From: Rhodobacteraceae bacterium IMCC1335
Lineage (GTDB): Bacteria; Pseudomonadota; Alphaproteobacteria; Rhodobacterales; Rhodobacteraceae
Reading direction: 5' to 3'
DNA: 64,000 nucleotides
Assembly: GCA_039640495.1 (NCBI GenBank)
Contig: CP046864.1
Location: 1,550,001-1,614,000, forward strand
Within the stretch, counting starts at the first letter, position 1, and each line of letters begins with the position of its first letter. Below are positions 29,499-38,466 of the stretch, in pieces. A model generated the notes under the pieces. It was not told the DNA's origin and did no database searches. It saw only the letters and a program-made list of their open reading frames with translations. A program made the translations under genes and the position numbers.

Positions 29499-30560
29499 AT
29501 GAAATTTCATATTGCTATAAATTTAGAACGAAGCGAACCCTCTGTGGATATGAAAGAGGTGCGCGATCACACGCTTGAAATGGTACAAATGGCAGATCAA
29601 GCTGGTTTTGAGATTGCTTGGGCCGCCGAACACCACGCGTTGGAAATGACGATAGCGCCAAACCCGTTTCATATGATGACCTGGTGGGCAGATCACACCA
29701 AAAATATCCGTCTGGGATGCGGCGTGGCCAATGCCTCTTATTGGCACCCGATCAAATTGGCGGGCGAGGCGGCTTTGGTGGATTTGCTGAGCGATGGGCG
29801 GATGGATCTGGGGCTGGGCTCGGGGGCTTATCAACGCGAGTTCGATAGGCTACGCCCTGGATTAAGCCAAAAAGACGGGTGGAAATATCTGCAAGAAATG
29901 TTGCCTTTAATTCCGAAGCTTTGGGCCGGTGATGTGCAACATAATGGAGAGTTTTGGCAATTTCCAACCGCCACATCCTGCCCGAAACCTGTGCAAGACA
30001 GGGTGCCTATCTGGGTGGCTGCGCGCTCTCCAACAACCTTTGATCATGCGGTAGAAAACAATTGCAATATTATGAGCTGGCCTTTGACAATGCCATTTTC
30101 CGAGGCTGAAAAATACCGCGGCCAGCTTGAAGATAGTATAACCCGTTTGAACCCTGGATATTCGGGTAAATTTGCCATGATGCGCCACGCTGTTATTTAT
30201 GAAACAGAAAGCGATCGGCAAGCGGCGCTAGATGCTGTGCGGCAGGTTTTGGCCCGCTTTGGCAATTTAATGATGCAAGCAGGTGACGTTGTGAACGGAT
30301 ATCCCGATATGGTTCCGCTGGAAACATTAGAGGGTAATGCCCGCGTCGAGCCTGCGATGCTGGAAGAAAACTTAATGTTCGGATCTCCGGAGGTTGTTGT
30401 AGAAAAACTTAAGCAGTATCAATCTATTGGCGTTGATGCGTTTATTTATTATGCCTCTCTGGGGCTGGATATGGAGCGCCAGAAACGATCGCTGCGTTTG
30501 TTTATTGACCAGGTACTGCCCGCATTTACTGAAGTAAAGGAATTTGCCCATGTCGATTGA
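29499..30560 (+). CDS. LLM-class (luciferase-like) flavin-dependent oxidoreductase
   Basis: A 353-residue TIM-barrel flavoprotein of the bacterial luciferase family; the ATG of MKFHIAINLER follows a GAAAGGG site. Signatures are AGFEIAWAAEHHALEM near residue 40, IRLGCGVANASYWHPIKLAGEAALVDLLSDGRMDLGLGSGAY near 75-115, and the C-terminal VGSP-like FGSPEVVVEKL. Such enzymes use FMNH2 and O2 to oxygenate or desulfonate small molecules and need a reductase, which is not encoded here. The stop overlaps the next start by 11 bases, so the genes are probably translated together. Confidence 0.86.
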   Translation: MKFHIAINLERSEPSVDMKEVRDHTLEMVQMADQAGFEIAWAAEHHALEMTIAPNPFHMMTWWADHTKNIRLGCGVANASYWHPIKLAGEAALVDLLSDGRMDLGLGSGAYQREFDRLRPGLSQKDGWKYLQEMLPLIPKLWAGDVQHNGEFWQFPTATSCPKPVQDRVPIWVAARSPTTFDHAVENNCNIMSWPLTMPFSEAEKYRGQLEDSITRLNPGYSGKFAMMRHAVIYETESDRQAALDAVRQVLARFGNLMMQAGDVVNGYPDMVPLETLEGNARVEPAMLEENLMFGSPEVVVEKLKQYQSIGVDAFIYYASLGLDMERQKRSLRLFIDQVLPAFTEVKEFAHVD

Positions 30561-31146
30561 AATCCGCCGAACGCTGCTTTGGAAACAAAAAACCTTTATC
30601 GAGGGGTGGAAAACTGTGGAAACCCCCACCCAATTGATGGCGTCTATGGCCATCATAAAAAACCCTTGGTTTGCCCGTGGGCATGTTGAAAATATGCGCC
30701 CTGAAATCCAAGCGTATGGGCCGGTTATTGGCAAATTATTGACGGAAATGCTGCTCGATGAAACGGGCGGTTTGCTTGAGGGCTGCGGCAAAGCAAGCGT
30801 GGTTGGCATGGGCGGAGAAATTGAACATGCCCAAGCTATGACGCATACGCTCCATTTTGGAAATCAATTTCGCGAAGCGATCGGTGCCAAAAGCTATCTG
30901 GCCTTTTCAAACACGCGCGGCGCGGCGAATTGCGCGATAACTATTCCTTTGATGGACAAGCATGACGCAGGCCGTAGGTCGCATTATCAAACGATCCAAA
31001 CCAGCGTGGTTGACGCACCGGCTGATGATGAGATTCTTATTGCTTTGGGAGCCTCGATTGGTGGGCATCCCAACCATCGCATTGGTGATCGATATGAAGA
31101 TTTAAAAGATCTGGGCCGCGATTTAGATAACCCGGCAGGCGTTTAA
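30550..31146 (+). CDS. PF06684 (amino-acid-synthesis/DUF1185) family protein
   Basis: A 198-residue soluble protein from ATG (MSIEIRR) inside the end of the LLM gene, with AAGGA 8 bases upstream. It matches the PF06684 family through NPWFARGHVENMRPEI, GKASVVGMGGEIEHA and the late DDEILIALGASIGGHPNHRIGDRYEDL. The biochemical role of this family is not established to my knowledge. Members often lie beside LLM monooxygenase genes, as here, so it may act on the same substrate. The stop is followed directly by the next ATG. Confidence 0.78.
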   Translation: MSIEIRRTLLWKQKTFIEGWKTVETPTQLMASMAIIKNPWFARGHVENMRPEIQAYGPVIGKLLTEMLLDETGGLLEGCGKASVVGMGGEIEHAQAMTHTLHFGNQFREAIGAKSYLAFSNTRGAANCAITIPLMDKHDAGRRSHYQTIQTSVVDAPADDEILIALGASIGGHPNHRIGDRYEDLKDLGRDLDNPAGV

Positions 31147-31950
31147 ATGGCAAGAACCAAAGACGGCACAGCCTATGAGATAACAGGTTGTCAGGGCGCA
31201 GCTTGGGTTGTGCTCATTCATGGGCTGGGTTTAACGCGTGCCAGCACGTGGGGTGGCATTGCACCAATCTTGGCGCAGGAGTTTCAAATTCTGAGCTATG
31301 ATCTTTTAGGCCATGGTGAAACGGATCTGCCCTCTGGGCGCGTTGACTTAAAGCGCTTGGGGCAGCAAGTGATCGATTTGATGGATGATCTGTCTATCGA
31401 TCGCGCCGCTTTGGTTGGGTTTTCACTTGGTGGGATGATCAATCGGCGCGTGGCGATTGATCATCCAAGCCGCGTCTCTGCGCTGGGAATATTAAACGCA
31501 CCGCATGAGCGGGGGGAAAAGCAGCAGCGTTTGGTGGAAGAGCGGGCCCGCGCCAGTTCAGCTGAGGGACCATCTGCCAATATCGATACAACGCTTGCCC
31601 GATGGTTTACCCCGGATTTTCGTGTTCATTCTTCACAGAATGTGGCAGCTCTACGCGATATTGTGGTGGCAAATGATCCAAAAAATTATGCCATCCATCG
31701 CCAGATTTTAGCCGATGGTGTAACCGAACTGATCCGCCCAACGCCACCCTTAAAGCAGCCCAGTCTTATCATGACCTGCCAGAATGACAGTGGTTCAACG
31801 CCTGCGATGAGTCAGGCGATTGCTCAGGAAATCAGGGGCTCTGAGCTGAATGTTCTGCCCAAATTGCAGCATTTGGGCTTGCTTGAAGATCCAAAGGCTT
31901 TTGCAGATCCGCTTTTGGCTTTTTTGCGAAGCAAACTGCCTCCACGTTAG
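31147..31950 (+). CDS. Alpha/beta-fold hydrolase
   Basis: A 267-residue hydrolase. The oxyanion segment is LIHGLGL, the nucleophile elbow GFSLGG (Ser near residue 98), the acid probably the Asp in CQNDSGS, and the His the one in LQHLGLLEDP. It resembles the 3-oxoadipate enol-lactonase / RutD group. It probably opens an ester, lactone or amide made by the upstream monooxygenase, in the cytoplasm. Its ATG starts one base after the preceding stop codon, and only 12 bases separate it from the ThDP enzyme gene. Confidence 0.85.
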   Translation: MARTKDGTAYEITGCQGAAWVVLIHGLGLTRASTWGGIAPILAQEFQILSYDLLGHGETDLPSGRVDLKRLGQQVIDLMDDLSIDRAALVGFSLGGMINRRVAIDHPSRVSALGILNAPHERGEKQQRLVEERARASSAEGPSANIDTTLARWFTPDFRVHSSQNVAALRDIVVANDPKNYAIHRQILADGVTELIRPTPPLKQPSLIMTCQNDSGSTPAMSQAIAQEIRGSELNVLPKLQHLGLLEDPKAFADPLLAFLRSKLPPR

Positions 31951-31962
31951 AAAGGAATTGAC

Positions 31963-33650
31963 ATGGCACTTTTATCTGGCGGGCAAGCCGCAGTTGAGGC
32001 GTTAAAAGCGGAAAAAACCGATTTCGTTTTCGGGCTGATCGGCTCTGCAACAATGGAAATGTTTGACGCGCTTTATGATGCGCAAGATATCAAATTGATT
32101 GGTGTGCATGATGAGCGTACTGGCACCCATATGGCCGATGGCTATGCCCGCGCCAGCGGAAAAACCGGTGTTGTTCTGGCGGGACAAAATGGTCCGGGAA
32201 CAACCAATTTGGTGACCGGGTTGGCGCAGGCGAAAGCCGCTTACACGCCGCTGGTGTCGATTGGGGGGCTTTGTCGTCCGAACATCTCTATCGAGATGCC
32301 TTTCAAGAGGTGGATCAACAGGCGCTATTTACTCCGATCACCAAAAAAACCTGGACCGCAACCAGCAGCGAACGCGTTCCAGAAATGATGCGGGAGGCGT
32401 TTCGCGTGGCCAATGCTCCCCGAAAAGGGCCTGTGCAGTTGAATTTGCCGCGTAACGTCTTGTCAGGCCAGGCTAAATTTGCGGCGATGCAAGACCCGTC
32501 AGACTATCGGCCGGTTTCGTTGCAAGCCGCGCCTGAAAGCAGCATTAATCAAGCCGTTGGGCTGTTAAAAAATGCAGCGCGCCCGGTTATTATGGTGGGC
32601 GGTGGTATAAAAAATACCGCGGCTGGTGCGCATGCAATGGCGCTGGCAGAGGCGTATAACATACCCGTTGTTTCTTCGCCAGGGCATGGGGATGCAGTGC
32701 CGTTTGGACATCCGTTGAATGCAGGCCAAATGGGGCCGCGGGGCAATCCGGTTGCGTCGCGATTGGTCAAAGAAGCGGATGTTATTTTGGCTCTTGGAAC
32801 CCGCATAGGCTTTAATGCCACGTTCTATAGTTATGACAATATAAATAAGGCTGCGAAAATTATTCACGTCGAACAGGAACCAACCGCAATTGGGCGCTAT
32901 TTTCCTGTTGAGATGGGGATTTGGGGCGATGCCCCCACGGTTGCCATGCAGCTTTTGGTCGCTGCCGATCGGTTAAGCCAACGCGCCGAAGCGCAAGCTT
33001 GGAGCGACGCTTTGAAAGTCGAGCGCGCGGGGTTCCTTGCCCGCCGTGATGCAGAGGCTTTGATCGAAAGCAACCCCATCCAGCCTTCTGGCCTTTATAA
33101 AACCCTGCGTGATATATGCCCGCAAAATAGCGCCTTTACCATGGATGCGGGCACATTATGTTTGCAAGCCACCGATGCGATGAATTACTGGCAGCCCAAA
33201 AGTTTATTCACCCCGCTTGATTTCGGGCTTGTTGGGTTTTCGTTTGCGGCAGGTTTGGGGGTAAAACTGGCTATGCCCGAGCGGCCAGTGATCTCTTTGA
33301 TGGGCGATGGCGGGTTTGGGATGACCACTTCTGAATTATCTACTGCGGTAGATTACGGAATAAACACCGTGACAATCGTGATGAATAATGGCTGTTGGGG
33401 GGCAGAAAAAGCCTATCAGCGCGATTTCTTCAACGGGCGCTATATTGGTGCTGATATTTCCAGCCCGCCATTTGACAAGCTGGCAGAGCTTTACGGCGCG
33501 AAAGGCTATCGTGCAGAAACTTTGCCAGAAACGGCTGAAGCGCTTGAAGCGGCGCTGGCTTGCGAAAAACCTGCGGTGATTGACGTGCAGGTTGACCCTG
33601 CTGCATTGTATTCTTTCCGCCGCGATAGTTTCAAACATAGAGGAGGCTAA
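31963..33650 (+). pseudogene. ThDP-dependent acetolactate-synthase-like enzyme, frameshifted at a G6 tract
   Basis: Two overlapping frames give one ThDP enzyme of about 560 residues. The first ends its homology at AKAAYTPLVSIGG; the second picks up at LSSEHLYRDAFQEVDQQALFTP. The switch is at a G6 run (32262-32267), where one more G would restore the frame. The N-terminal Glu region (HDERTGTHMADGYARASG), the central domain and the ThDP motif (GDGGFGMTTSELS...NNG) are intact. The family decarboxylates 2-oxo acids or makes acetolactate. In this cluster a 2-ketoarginine decarboxylase role (AruI-like) is plausible but unproven. All neighbours are intact, so a sequencing slip, slippage correction or a recent mutation are all possible. 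Confidence 0.82.
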
Positions 33651-33653
33651 GTT

Positions 33654-34022
33654 ATGGCTGAAAATCAATATCCAGCAACACAGGCCCAAAAAGCGACCGG
33701 GGATTGGAACCCGTTTTGGGATACGTTGGCCGAATTGGATCCTGATTATCTGGAACGGTTTCTCGCCTTTCGCGCCGTGCCTCAAAATGGGCCCTTGCCT
33801 CAGAAATACAAAGAGTTGATTTTTATCGCGATTAATGTCGCCACCACGCATCTTTGGCCTTCTGGCGCGCGCAGACATATTCAAAACGCTCTGGAAGCCG
33901 GGGCAACCAAAGAAGAAATTCTTGAGGTGATCCAATTGACTTCTATAATGGGTATTCACTCAATGAGCATGGGGGTTCCGATCCTAATGGAAGAGATTGA
34001 GAAATTTGAACGCAACGCTTAA
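33654..34022 (+). CDS. Carboxymuconolactone decarboxylase family protein
   Basis: A 122-residue all-helical CMD-family protein. The core reads KELIFIAINVATTHLWPSGARRHIQNALEAGATKEEILEVIQL, with the conserved His but no Cys pair, so it belongs to the non-redox branch (gamma-carboxymuconolactone decarboxylase-like). It starts 4 bases after the ThDP gene and ends 18 bases before the first ureohydrolase. Position in the cluster suggests it works on the same pathway intermediate. The precise reaction is unknown. Confidence 0.82.
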   Translation: MAENQYPATQAQKATGDWNPFWDTLAELDPDYLERFLAFRAVPQNGPLPQKYKELIFIAINVATTHLWPSGARRHIQNALEAGATKEEILEVIQLTSIMGIHSMSMGVPILMEEIEKFERNA

Positions 34023-34040
34023 TTTGGAAAAGGCGGGGAA

Positions 34041-35027
34041 ATGGCCGAAGAACACGATCATTCGATGATGGAAAACCTCTATTGGTGGGGAATTCCAACG
34101 TTGTTTAGATGTCCTAACCTGCCTGCTGAGGGGCAAGATATTGCCTTGGTGGGTGTGCCCCATTCCACTGGAAACGGTACCACCGAACGCGATCAGCATT
34201 TGGGCCCGCGTGCGGTGCGCAATGTCTCGGCCGTGGCGCGGCGCGTGCATTCTGCTTTTGAAATTGATCCTTGGACTGCGGCGAAAATCGCTGATATTGG
34301 CGATGTGCCTTTTCCGCGGGCCAATGATAACGAAGATTGTATCGAGCGGATTACAGCATTTTATCAAAATATTGCAAAAGCTGGCGCGCGGCCTGTCTCA
34401 ATTGGCGGCGATCATTCGATCACTGGGGGCATTGTGCAGGCGCTTGGCGGCAGTGAGTTGGCGGGCGGGCAGCCTGTCAGCTTTTTGCATTTGGATGCGC
34501 ATACGGATGTATTCACTAAGGTGGATCATTTCTTGGGCGCGCAGAAATCGGCCGCGCATTGGGGGGCTTACTTGGCGGATCAGGGCAAAGTGGACCCAAG
34601 CCGATCGATGCAGATCGGGCTGCGCGGGCATCCGCGCACGCTTGATTGGCTGCAACCCTCTTATGAATATGGATATAATATCGTGACCATGCGCGAATTT
34701 CGTGCGCGGGGCCTGCAAGATGTTGTGGCGCAAACGCGCAATATCTTGGGGGACCGACCGGTCTATATTACCTTTGATCTAGACTGCTTGGATCCGACCA
34801 TTGCGCCTGGGGTGTCAAATATTGAAGCCAGCGAAAAGGGCTTTGACATTGATGAGGCGATGGGGCTTTTGCGCGCCGCCCGGGGGTTAAACATTATTGG
34901 CGGCGATGTTGTCTGCATGATGCCAACCAAAGACAGCCCGAATAATATTACAGCGCTTACGGCAACCGCTGTGATGTTTGAAATGATTTCAATGATCGCT
35001 GAAAATATAAGTAGGAGCGCAGCATGA
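34041..35027 (+). CDS. Ureohydrolase (agmatinase/guanidinobutyrase family), paralog 1
   Basis: A 328-residue member of the arginase/agmatinase superfamily with all metal ligands: GGDHS (H125), DAHTD (D152, H154, D156) and FDLDCLDP (D246, D248). These hold a di-manganese (or nickel) centre that hydrolyses a guanidino group to amine plus urea. The specificity loop, usually GTGTPE..GG in agmatinases, is instead APGVSNIEASEKG, so the substrate probably differs from agmatine. The stop overlaps the next ureohydrolase start (ATGA), suggesting equal synthesis and perhaps a mixed complex. Candidate substrates are 4-guanidinobutyrate, guanidinopropionate or guanidine. Confidence 0.85.
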   Translation: MAEEHDHSMMENLYWWGIPTLFRCPNLPAEGQDIALVGVPHSTGNGTTERDQHLGPRAVRNVSAVARRVHSAFEIDPWTAAKIADIGDVPFPRANDNEDCIERITAFYQNIAKAGARPVSIGGDHSITGGIVQALGGSELAGGQPVSFLHLDAHTDVFTKVDHFLGAQKSAAHWGAYLADQGKVDPSRSMQIGLRGHPRTLDWLQPSYEYGYNIVTMREFRARGLQDVVAQTRNILGDRPVYITFDLDCLDPTIAPGVSNIEASEKGFDIDEAMGLLRAARGLNIIGGDVVCMMPTKDSPNNITALTATAVMFEMISMIAENISRSAA

Positions 35028-35998
35028 CGCAGCAGCCAGATCCATTTTTTCAACCCGTTTCCGCCATGGAACTGGCCCGGTTTGCCGGGGTGCCAACCTT
35101 TATGCGATTGCCAGAATTGAGCCCGGATCACGCTCGGTTTTCAGATGTGGATCTGGGTATATTGGGTGTGCCTTGGGATGGGGGCACAACGAATAGGCCG
35201 GGAGCGCGCCACGGTCCGCGCCAGTTGCGGGACCTGTCAACCATGATCCGCGCTATGAACCCCGTCACGGGGGTTACGCCTTTCGCCAGCGTTAATTGCG
35301 CCGATATGGGAGATGTGCCACCCAACCCGGTTGATATTCAAGACAGCCTGAACCGAGTGGCTGATTTTGTAAGCGCCATGACGGTTCAGAACATCGTGCC
35401 CATGACGGCCGGAGGTGATCATCTGGTCACCCTGCCAATTTTGCGTGCTCTGGCAAAAACCGCGCCTGTAGGGCTGATCCAATTTGATAGCCACACAGAT
35501 CTGTTCGACAGTTATTTTGGCGGCCAGAAATTTACCCATGGCACGCCATTTCGCCGCGCAATCGAAGAGGGTTTGGTTGACCCAACGCGATTTGTGCAAG
35601 TGGGAATTCGCGGCACCGCGTATAATCTAGAGGATGTTGAATGGGGTCTTGCGCAAGGCATTCGGATCATTCGGGTTGAAGAATTATTCGAAAGAGGAAT
35701 TGCCCATGTGATGGCAGAAGTGCGGGAAATCGTGGGCAAACAGCCGACCTATTGCACTTATGATATTGATTTTGTTGACCCAACATTTGCGCCAGGCACT
35801 GGCACGCCTGAAATTGGCGGCCCGAACAGCTTTCAAGCCCAACAGGTGATCCGCGAGCTTGCCGGCGTTAATTTAATTGGCGCTGACCTTGTTGAAGTCT
35901 CGCCACCTTTAGACGCTGCGGGCGGCACTGCTTGGCTGGGGGTTTCTTTGATGTTTGAGTTGATCTGCATGCTGGCACAATCTATCCAAGCCAGATAA
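35024..35998 (+). CDS. Ureohydrolase (agmatinase/guanidinobutyrase family), paralog 2
   Basis: A 324-residue second ureohydrolase, clearly divergent from paralog 1. Metal ligands are GGDH (H133), DSHTD (D155, H157, D159) and YDIDFVDP (D247, D249); the loop GTGTPEIGG is canonical. The N-terminal GVPWDGGTTNRPGARHGP segment is typical of agmatinase and guanidinobutyrase. It would release urea from a guanidino acid or amine. Last gene of the cluster; no urease genes are in view to use the urea. Confidence 0.88.
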   Translation: MTQQPDPFFQPVSAMELARFAGVPTFMRLPELSPDHARFSDVDLGILGVPWDGGTTNRPGARHGPRQLRDLSTMIRAMNPVTGVTPFASVNCADMGDVPPNPVDIQDSLNRVADFVSAMTVQNIVPMTAGGDHLVTLPILRALAKTAPVGLIQFDSHTDLFDSYFGGQKFTHGTPFRRAIEEGLVDPTRFVQVGIRGTAYNLEDVEWGLAQGIRIIRVEELFERGIAHVMAEVREIVGKQPTYCTYDIDFVDPTFAPGTGTPEIGGPNSFQAQQVIRELAGVNLIGADLVEVSPPLDAAGGTAWLGVSLMFELICMLAQSIQAR

Positions 35999-36223
35999 AA
36001 GCGTTTTGCTCAAGGTACGTTAAACTGTGCGTAAGTCAAACTTTATTTTTTTTGATTTAAACATAGATTCAATGCCTTAAAGATATATCTTAATGTTTTA
36101 ATCGAATTTTGCATTATGGCGCGTTTTCAGGCCGTCGCGTTGCGCACTGGTCTCCTGAATTGACGTTGAGATACGCGCATATCGTGGAGGATCGCCCAGT
36201 TTGAGCCATCCTCTCAACTTTTT

Positions 36224-37183
36224 TTACATGACCCGATGTAAATTACCGGTGCATTTTCTACAGCCTCGGCATGCGGTGGGTGTTTCGACTTCTTGGGGTT
36301 GGCGATTACTGACAGTGAGCGTTAAGAAAACAGCCACCGTGGCGATACCCAGTCCGAAGATGCCCAACATGGAAAGAACTTCGTCGAACGCCATCCATGC
36401 CATTATCATTGTCACGGGCGGTGATAGGTAGGTCAAACTTGCAACCTGTGATGCGGGCAAGCGTCTAAGCAAGACGAACATAAGACCATAGGCCGCGAGT
36501 GATACGACAATTGCCAGCCAAACAACCGCAAAGACCAGACTGCCGTTCCAGGTCGCTTCTAGACCTTCCAGACCAACTGCGAGCGGGGCAAGCACCAAAA
36601 ATGATGCCAGACAATGTAAGAATGTTACCAGCAGGATAGAAACAGACTTTTCCTCTTTTAGAGTGCCGCTACGGTCGATCAGTGATGCGATTGTGATTGC
36701 GATCACTGCTAAGAAAGGAAGCAAATGCGCGACAACTGCGCCCCCAAGGGCAATTCCATCGCCGATAACCAACGCCACGGCGATAAGACCCAGTCCCAGA
36801 CCAGCCCATTCCTTGCCGGACACCCGCTCGCCCGTCATGCGCGCAGACAGCGCACCGGTCAGGATTGGCTGCAATGCAGTTATGAATGCCGCAAGACCTG
36901 CCGACAAACCAAGGTCGATCGCGCCCAGTACGGCTACCAACCACCCGGCATGGGCTAGAGCGCCGACGAGCATGTGGCGACCAATGACTGAACGTGGAAT
37001 GCGCTGCCATTGCCGTGCCAGTGTGACGAACAAGGCCAAGATTGTGGTAACGAGTAGATAGCGCCAGAATAGAATCGTGAACGTTCCAGCGTGATCGAGG
37101 CCAAATTTAGCCCCGACAAAACCCGAACTCCACAAAACAACAAAGACGCCGCATAGAAGAGGTATACCAAGCGCACGTTTCAT
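36224..37183 (-). CDS. EamA/DMT-family transporter
   Basis: A 319-residue inner-membrane protein with ten predicted helices in two EamA repeats (first near residues 9-135, with VLWSSGFVGAKFGLDHAG; second ending PPVTMIMAWMAFDEVLSMLGIFGLG). DMT exporters move amino acids or other metabolites. The ATG overlaps the stop of the upstream dioxygenase gene (TGATG), so the two are co-translated, and the transporter may handle the substrate or product of that enzyme. The C-terminus carries a short CRGCRKC-type tail. Confidence 0.87.
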   Translation of the reverse strand: MKRALGIPLLCGVFVVLWSSGFVGAKFGLDHAGTFTILFWRYLLVTTILALFVTLARQWQRIPRSVIGRHMLVGALAHAGWLVAVLGAIDLGLSAGLAAFITALQPILTGALSARMTGERVSGKEWAGLGLGLIAVALVIGDGIALGGAVVAHLLPFLAVIAITIASLIDRSGTLKEEKSVSILLVTFLHCLASFLVLAPLAVGLEGLEATWNGSLVFAVVWLAIVVSLAAYGLMFVLLRRLPASQVASLTYLSPPVTMIMAWMAFDEVLSMLGIFGLGIATVAVFLTLTVSNRQPQEVETPTACRGCRKCTGNLHRVM

Positions 37184-38340
37184 CACTTTGCTCCGCCTTC
37201 GCCTTCGACGATGCGGCGGAAGCCCGAAAGGTCGTCTAGCTCCATATAGACTTGTTGAAAATGACGTCGGCCAAGACCATCATCAAAAGCATCGCGCCCA
37301 TGCAAGACCCGGTGGTTATTGATCAACAGCATCTCTCCTGGCGAGCAGCGATAAGACACCCGATTTTCGGGCGCGTTGATCTGCTCTGCTAGAGCTCGAT
37401 AGGCATCATACCAATCAGGAAACCGATCAAACGGCACGGTTTTGAGTGGCTGAACCGTCCAATTGGCATAGCGTAGAAGTGCAAGTTCGCCACGTTCATC
37501 CAATATCACCGGTGGAGACATCGACATAGTGTCGGCCTTTTTCGACCAAAGACGAAACTGGACCGCATAATCTGTCATAATCTGAAGCGCCTCGGGGTTC
37601 GTTTGGCGCAGCTGTGCCACAACGTTTGCGCCGTCCACATATTGCGAGGCTCCTCCTGCGACGTCGTTGTGCAGGCAGTGGAATGCCATAACATTGGGGG
37701 GCCAAGAATATCCGGAACAATCGGTATGTAGTGGTAGCGCAGCATTGGTGAAGCCAAGAGTATAAGGGGTCATCGAGACGCGAATATCTGCCACCCGATC
37801 AAAGGCAATTTCGCGCACATAGGACAAGCGATTTGCGAACCGCTCCACTTCACGATCAGTCGTCGGCATGTCGGTTAAACGAACGAGCCCAAATGCTTCG
37901 AACGCAGCGATCATCTCCGCTGAAGCGTTGTCGTCTGACATGACTTCATCGTATGCGAAGCTATCAAGAGATGATCCATACTTGGCGCCCCAAAACTGTT
38001 TTGGAGCTTTGGTTGATATCTCAGCCATGTCGTAGGAATTGCGTTTCAGCCAATGTGCATCAAAGCGTGAATCCACACTTTCGTCGGACCACTTGATCCG
38101 AATTTCAGCGCCCGTAATGGCGATCTCGCTGGCAATCAGTTTACTAGGGATGCTCTCTGTCAACGCCTTGCGTTCCTTGGTAACGGGGTCAAAACGCTCG
38201 GTTGAACGGCAATTGTCCCTTAGCCACTGATAGTGAAACTGTGAAACGCTGCCATCCGGCCAATAAAGCGTCATGAATTCTTGATGTGCGACTGCTGTAA
38301 TTGCTTTGTCTATTTGGGATCCAAATTCGTGCTTACCCAT
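37183..38340 (-). CDS. 2-oxoglutarate/Fe(II) dioxygenase, gamma-butyrobetaine hydroxylase-like
   Basis: A 385-residue enzyme with the two-part layout of gamma-butyrobetaine and trimethyllysine hydroxylases. The N-terminal DUF971-like domain has FHYQWLRDNC (36-44). The C-terminal TauD/TfdA double-stranded helix has iron ligands H205 and D207 (LPLHTDCSG) and a distal His in NHRVLHGRDAF, with the 2-oxoglutarate Arg in the final third. It hydroxylates a small, probably quaternary-amine substrate using O2 and 2-oxoglutarate. It lies beside a divergent LysR gene and upstream of an EamA transporter. Carnitine synthesis is a possible role, but a related substrate is equally likely. Confidence 0.83.
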   Translation of the reverse strand: MGKHEFGSQIDKAITAVAHQEFMTLYWPDGSVSQFHYQWLRDNCRSTERFDPVTKERKALTESIPSKLIASEIAITGAEIRIKWSDESVDSRFDAHWLKRNSYDMAEISTKAPKQFWGAKYGSSLDSFAYDEVMSDDNASAEMIAAFEAFGLVRLTDMPTTDREVERFANRLSYVREIAFDRVADIRVSMTPYTLGFTNAALPLHTDCSGYSWPPNVMAFHCLHNDVAGGASQYVDGANVVAQLRQTNPEALQIMTDYAVQFRLWSKKADTMSMSPPVILDERGELALLRYANWTVQPLKTVPFDRFPDWYDAYRALAEQINAPENRVSYRCSPGEMLLINNHRVLHGRDAFDDGLGRRHFQQVYMELDDLSGFRRIVEGEGGAK

Positions 38341-38423
38341 CTCAATGCCTCCTTGGGTGAATGAATGTCGTCAAATTCAACCAAAGATCTAATTTGCGGA
38401 AGATGTTCGTTATGCTAAAGGGC

Positions 38424-38440
38424 TTTGCGTAATACGCAAA
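38424..38440. promoter_or_regulatory. 17-bp perfect palindrome, probable LysR operator
   Basis: TTTGCGTAATACGCAAA lies in the divergent region between the dioxygenase and the LysR gene. It fits the T-N11-A layout of LysR sites. Near-symmetric outer repeats TATGCT (38411-38416) and AGCATA (38447-38452) surround it. Confidence 0.75.
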
Positions 38441-38466
38441 ATACCGAGCATAGCAAACCGAACCTA

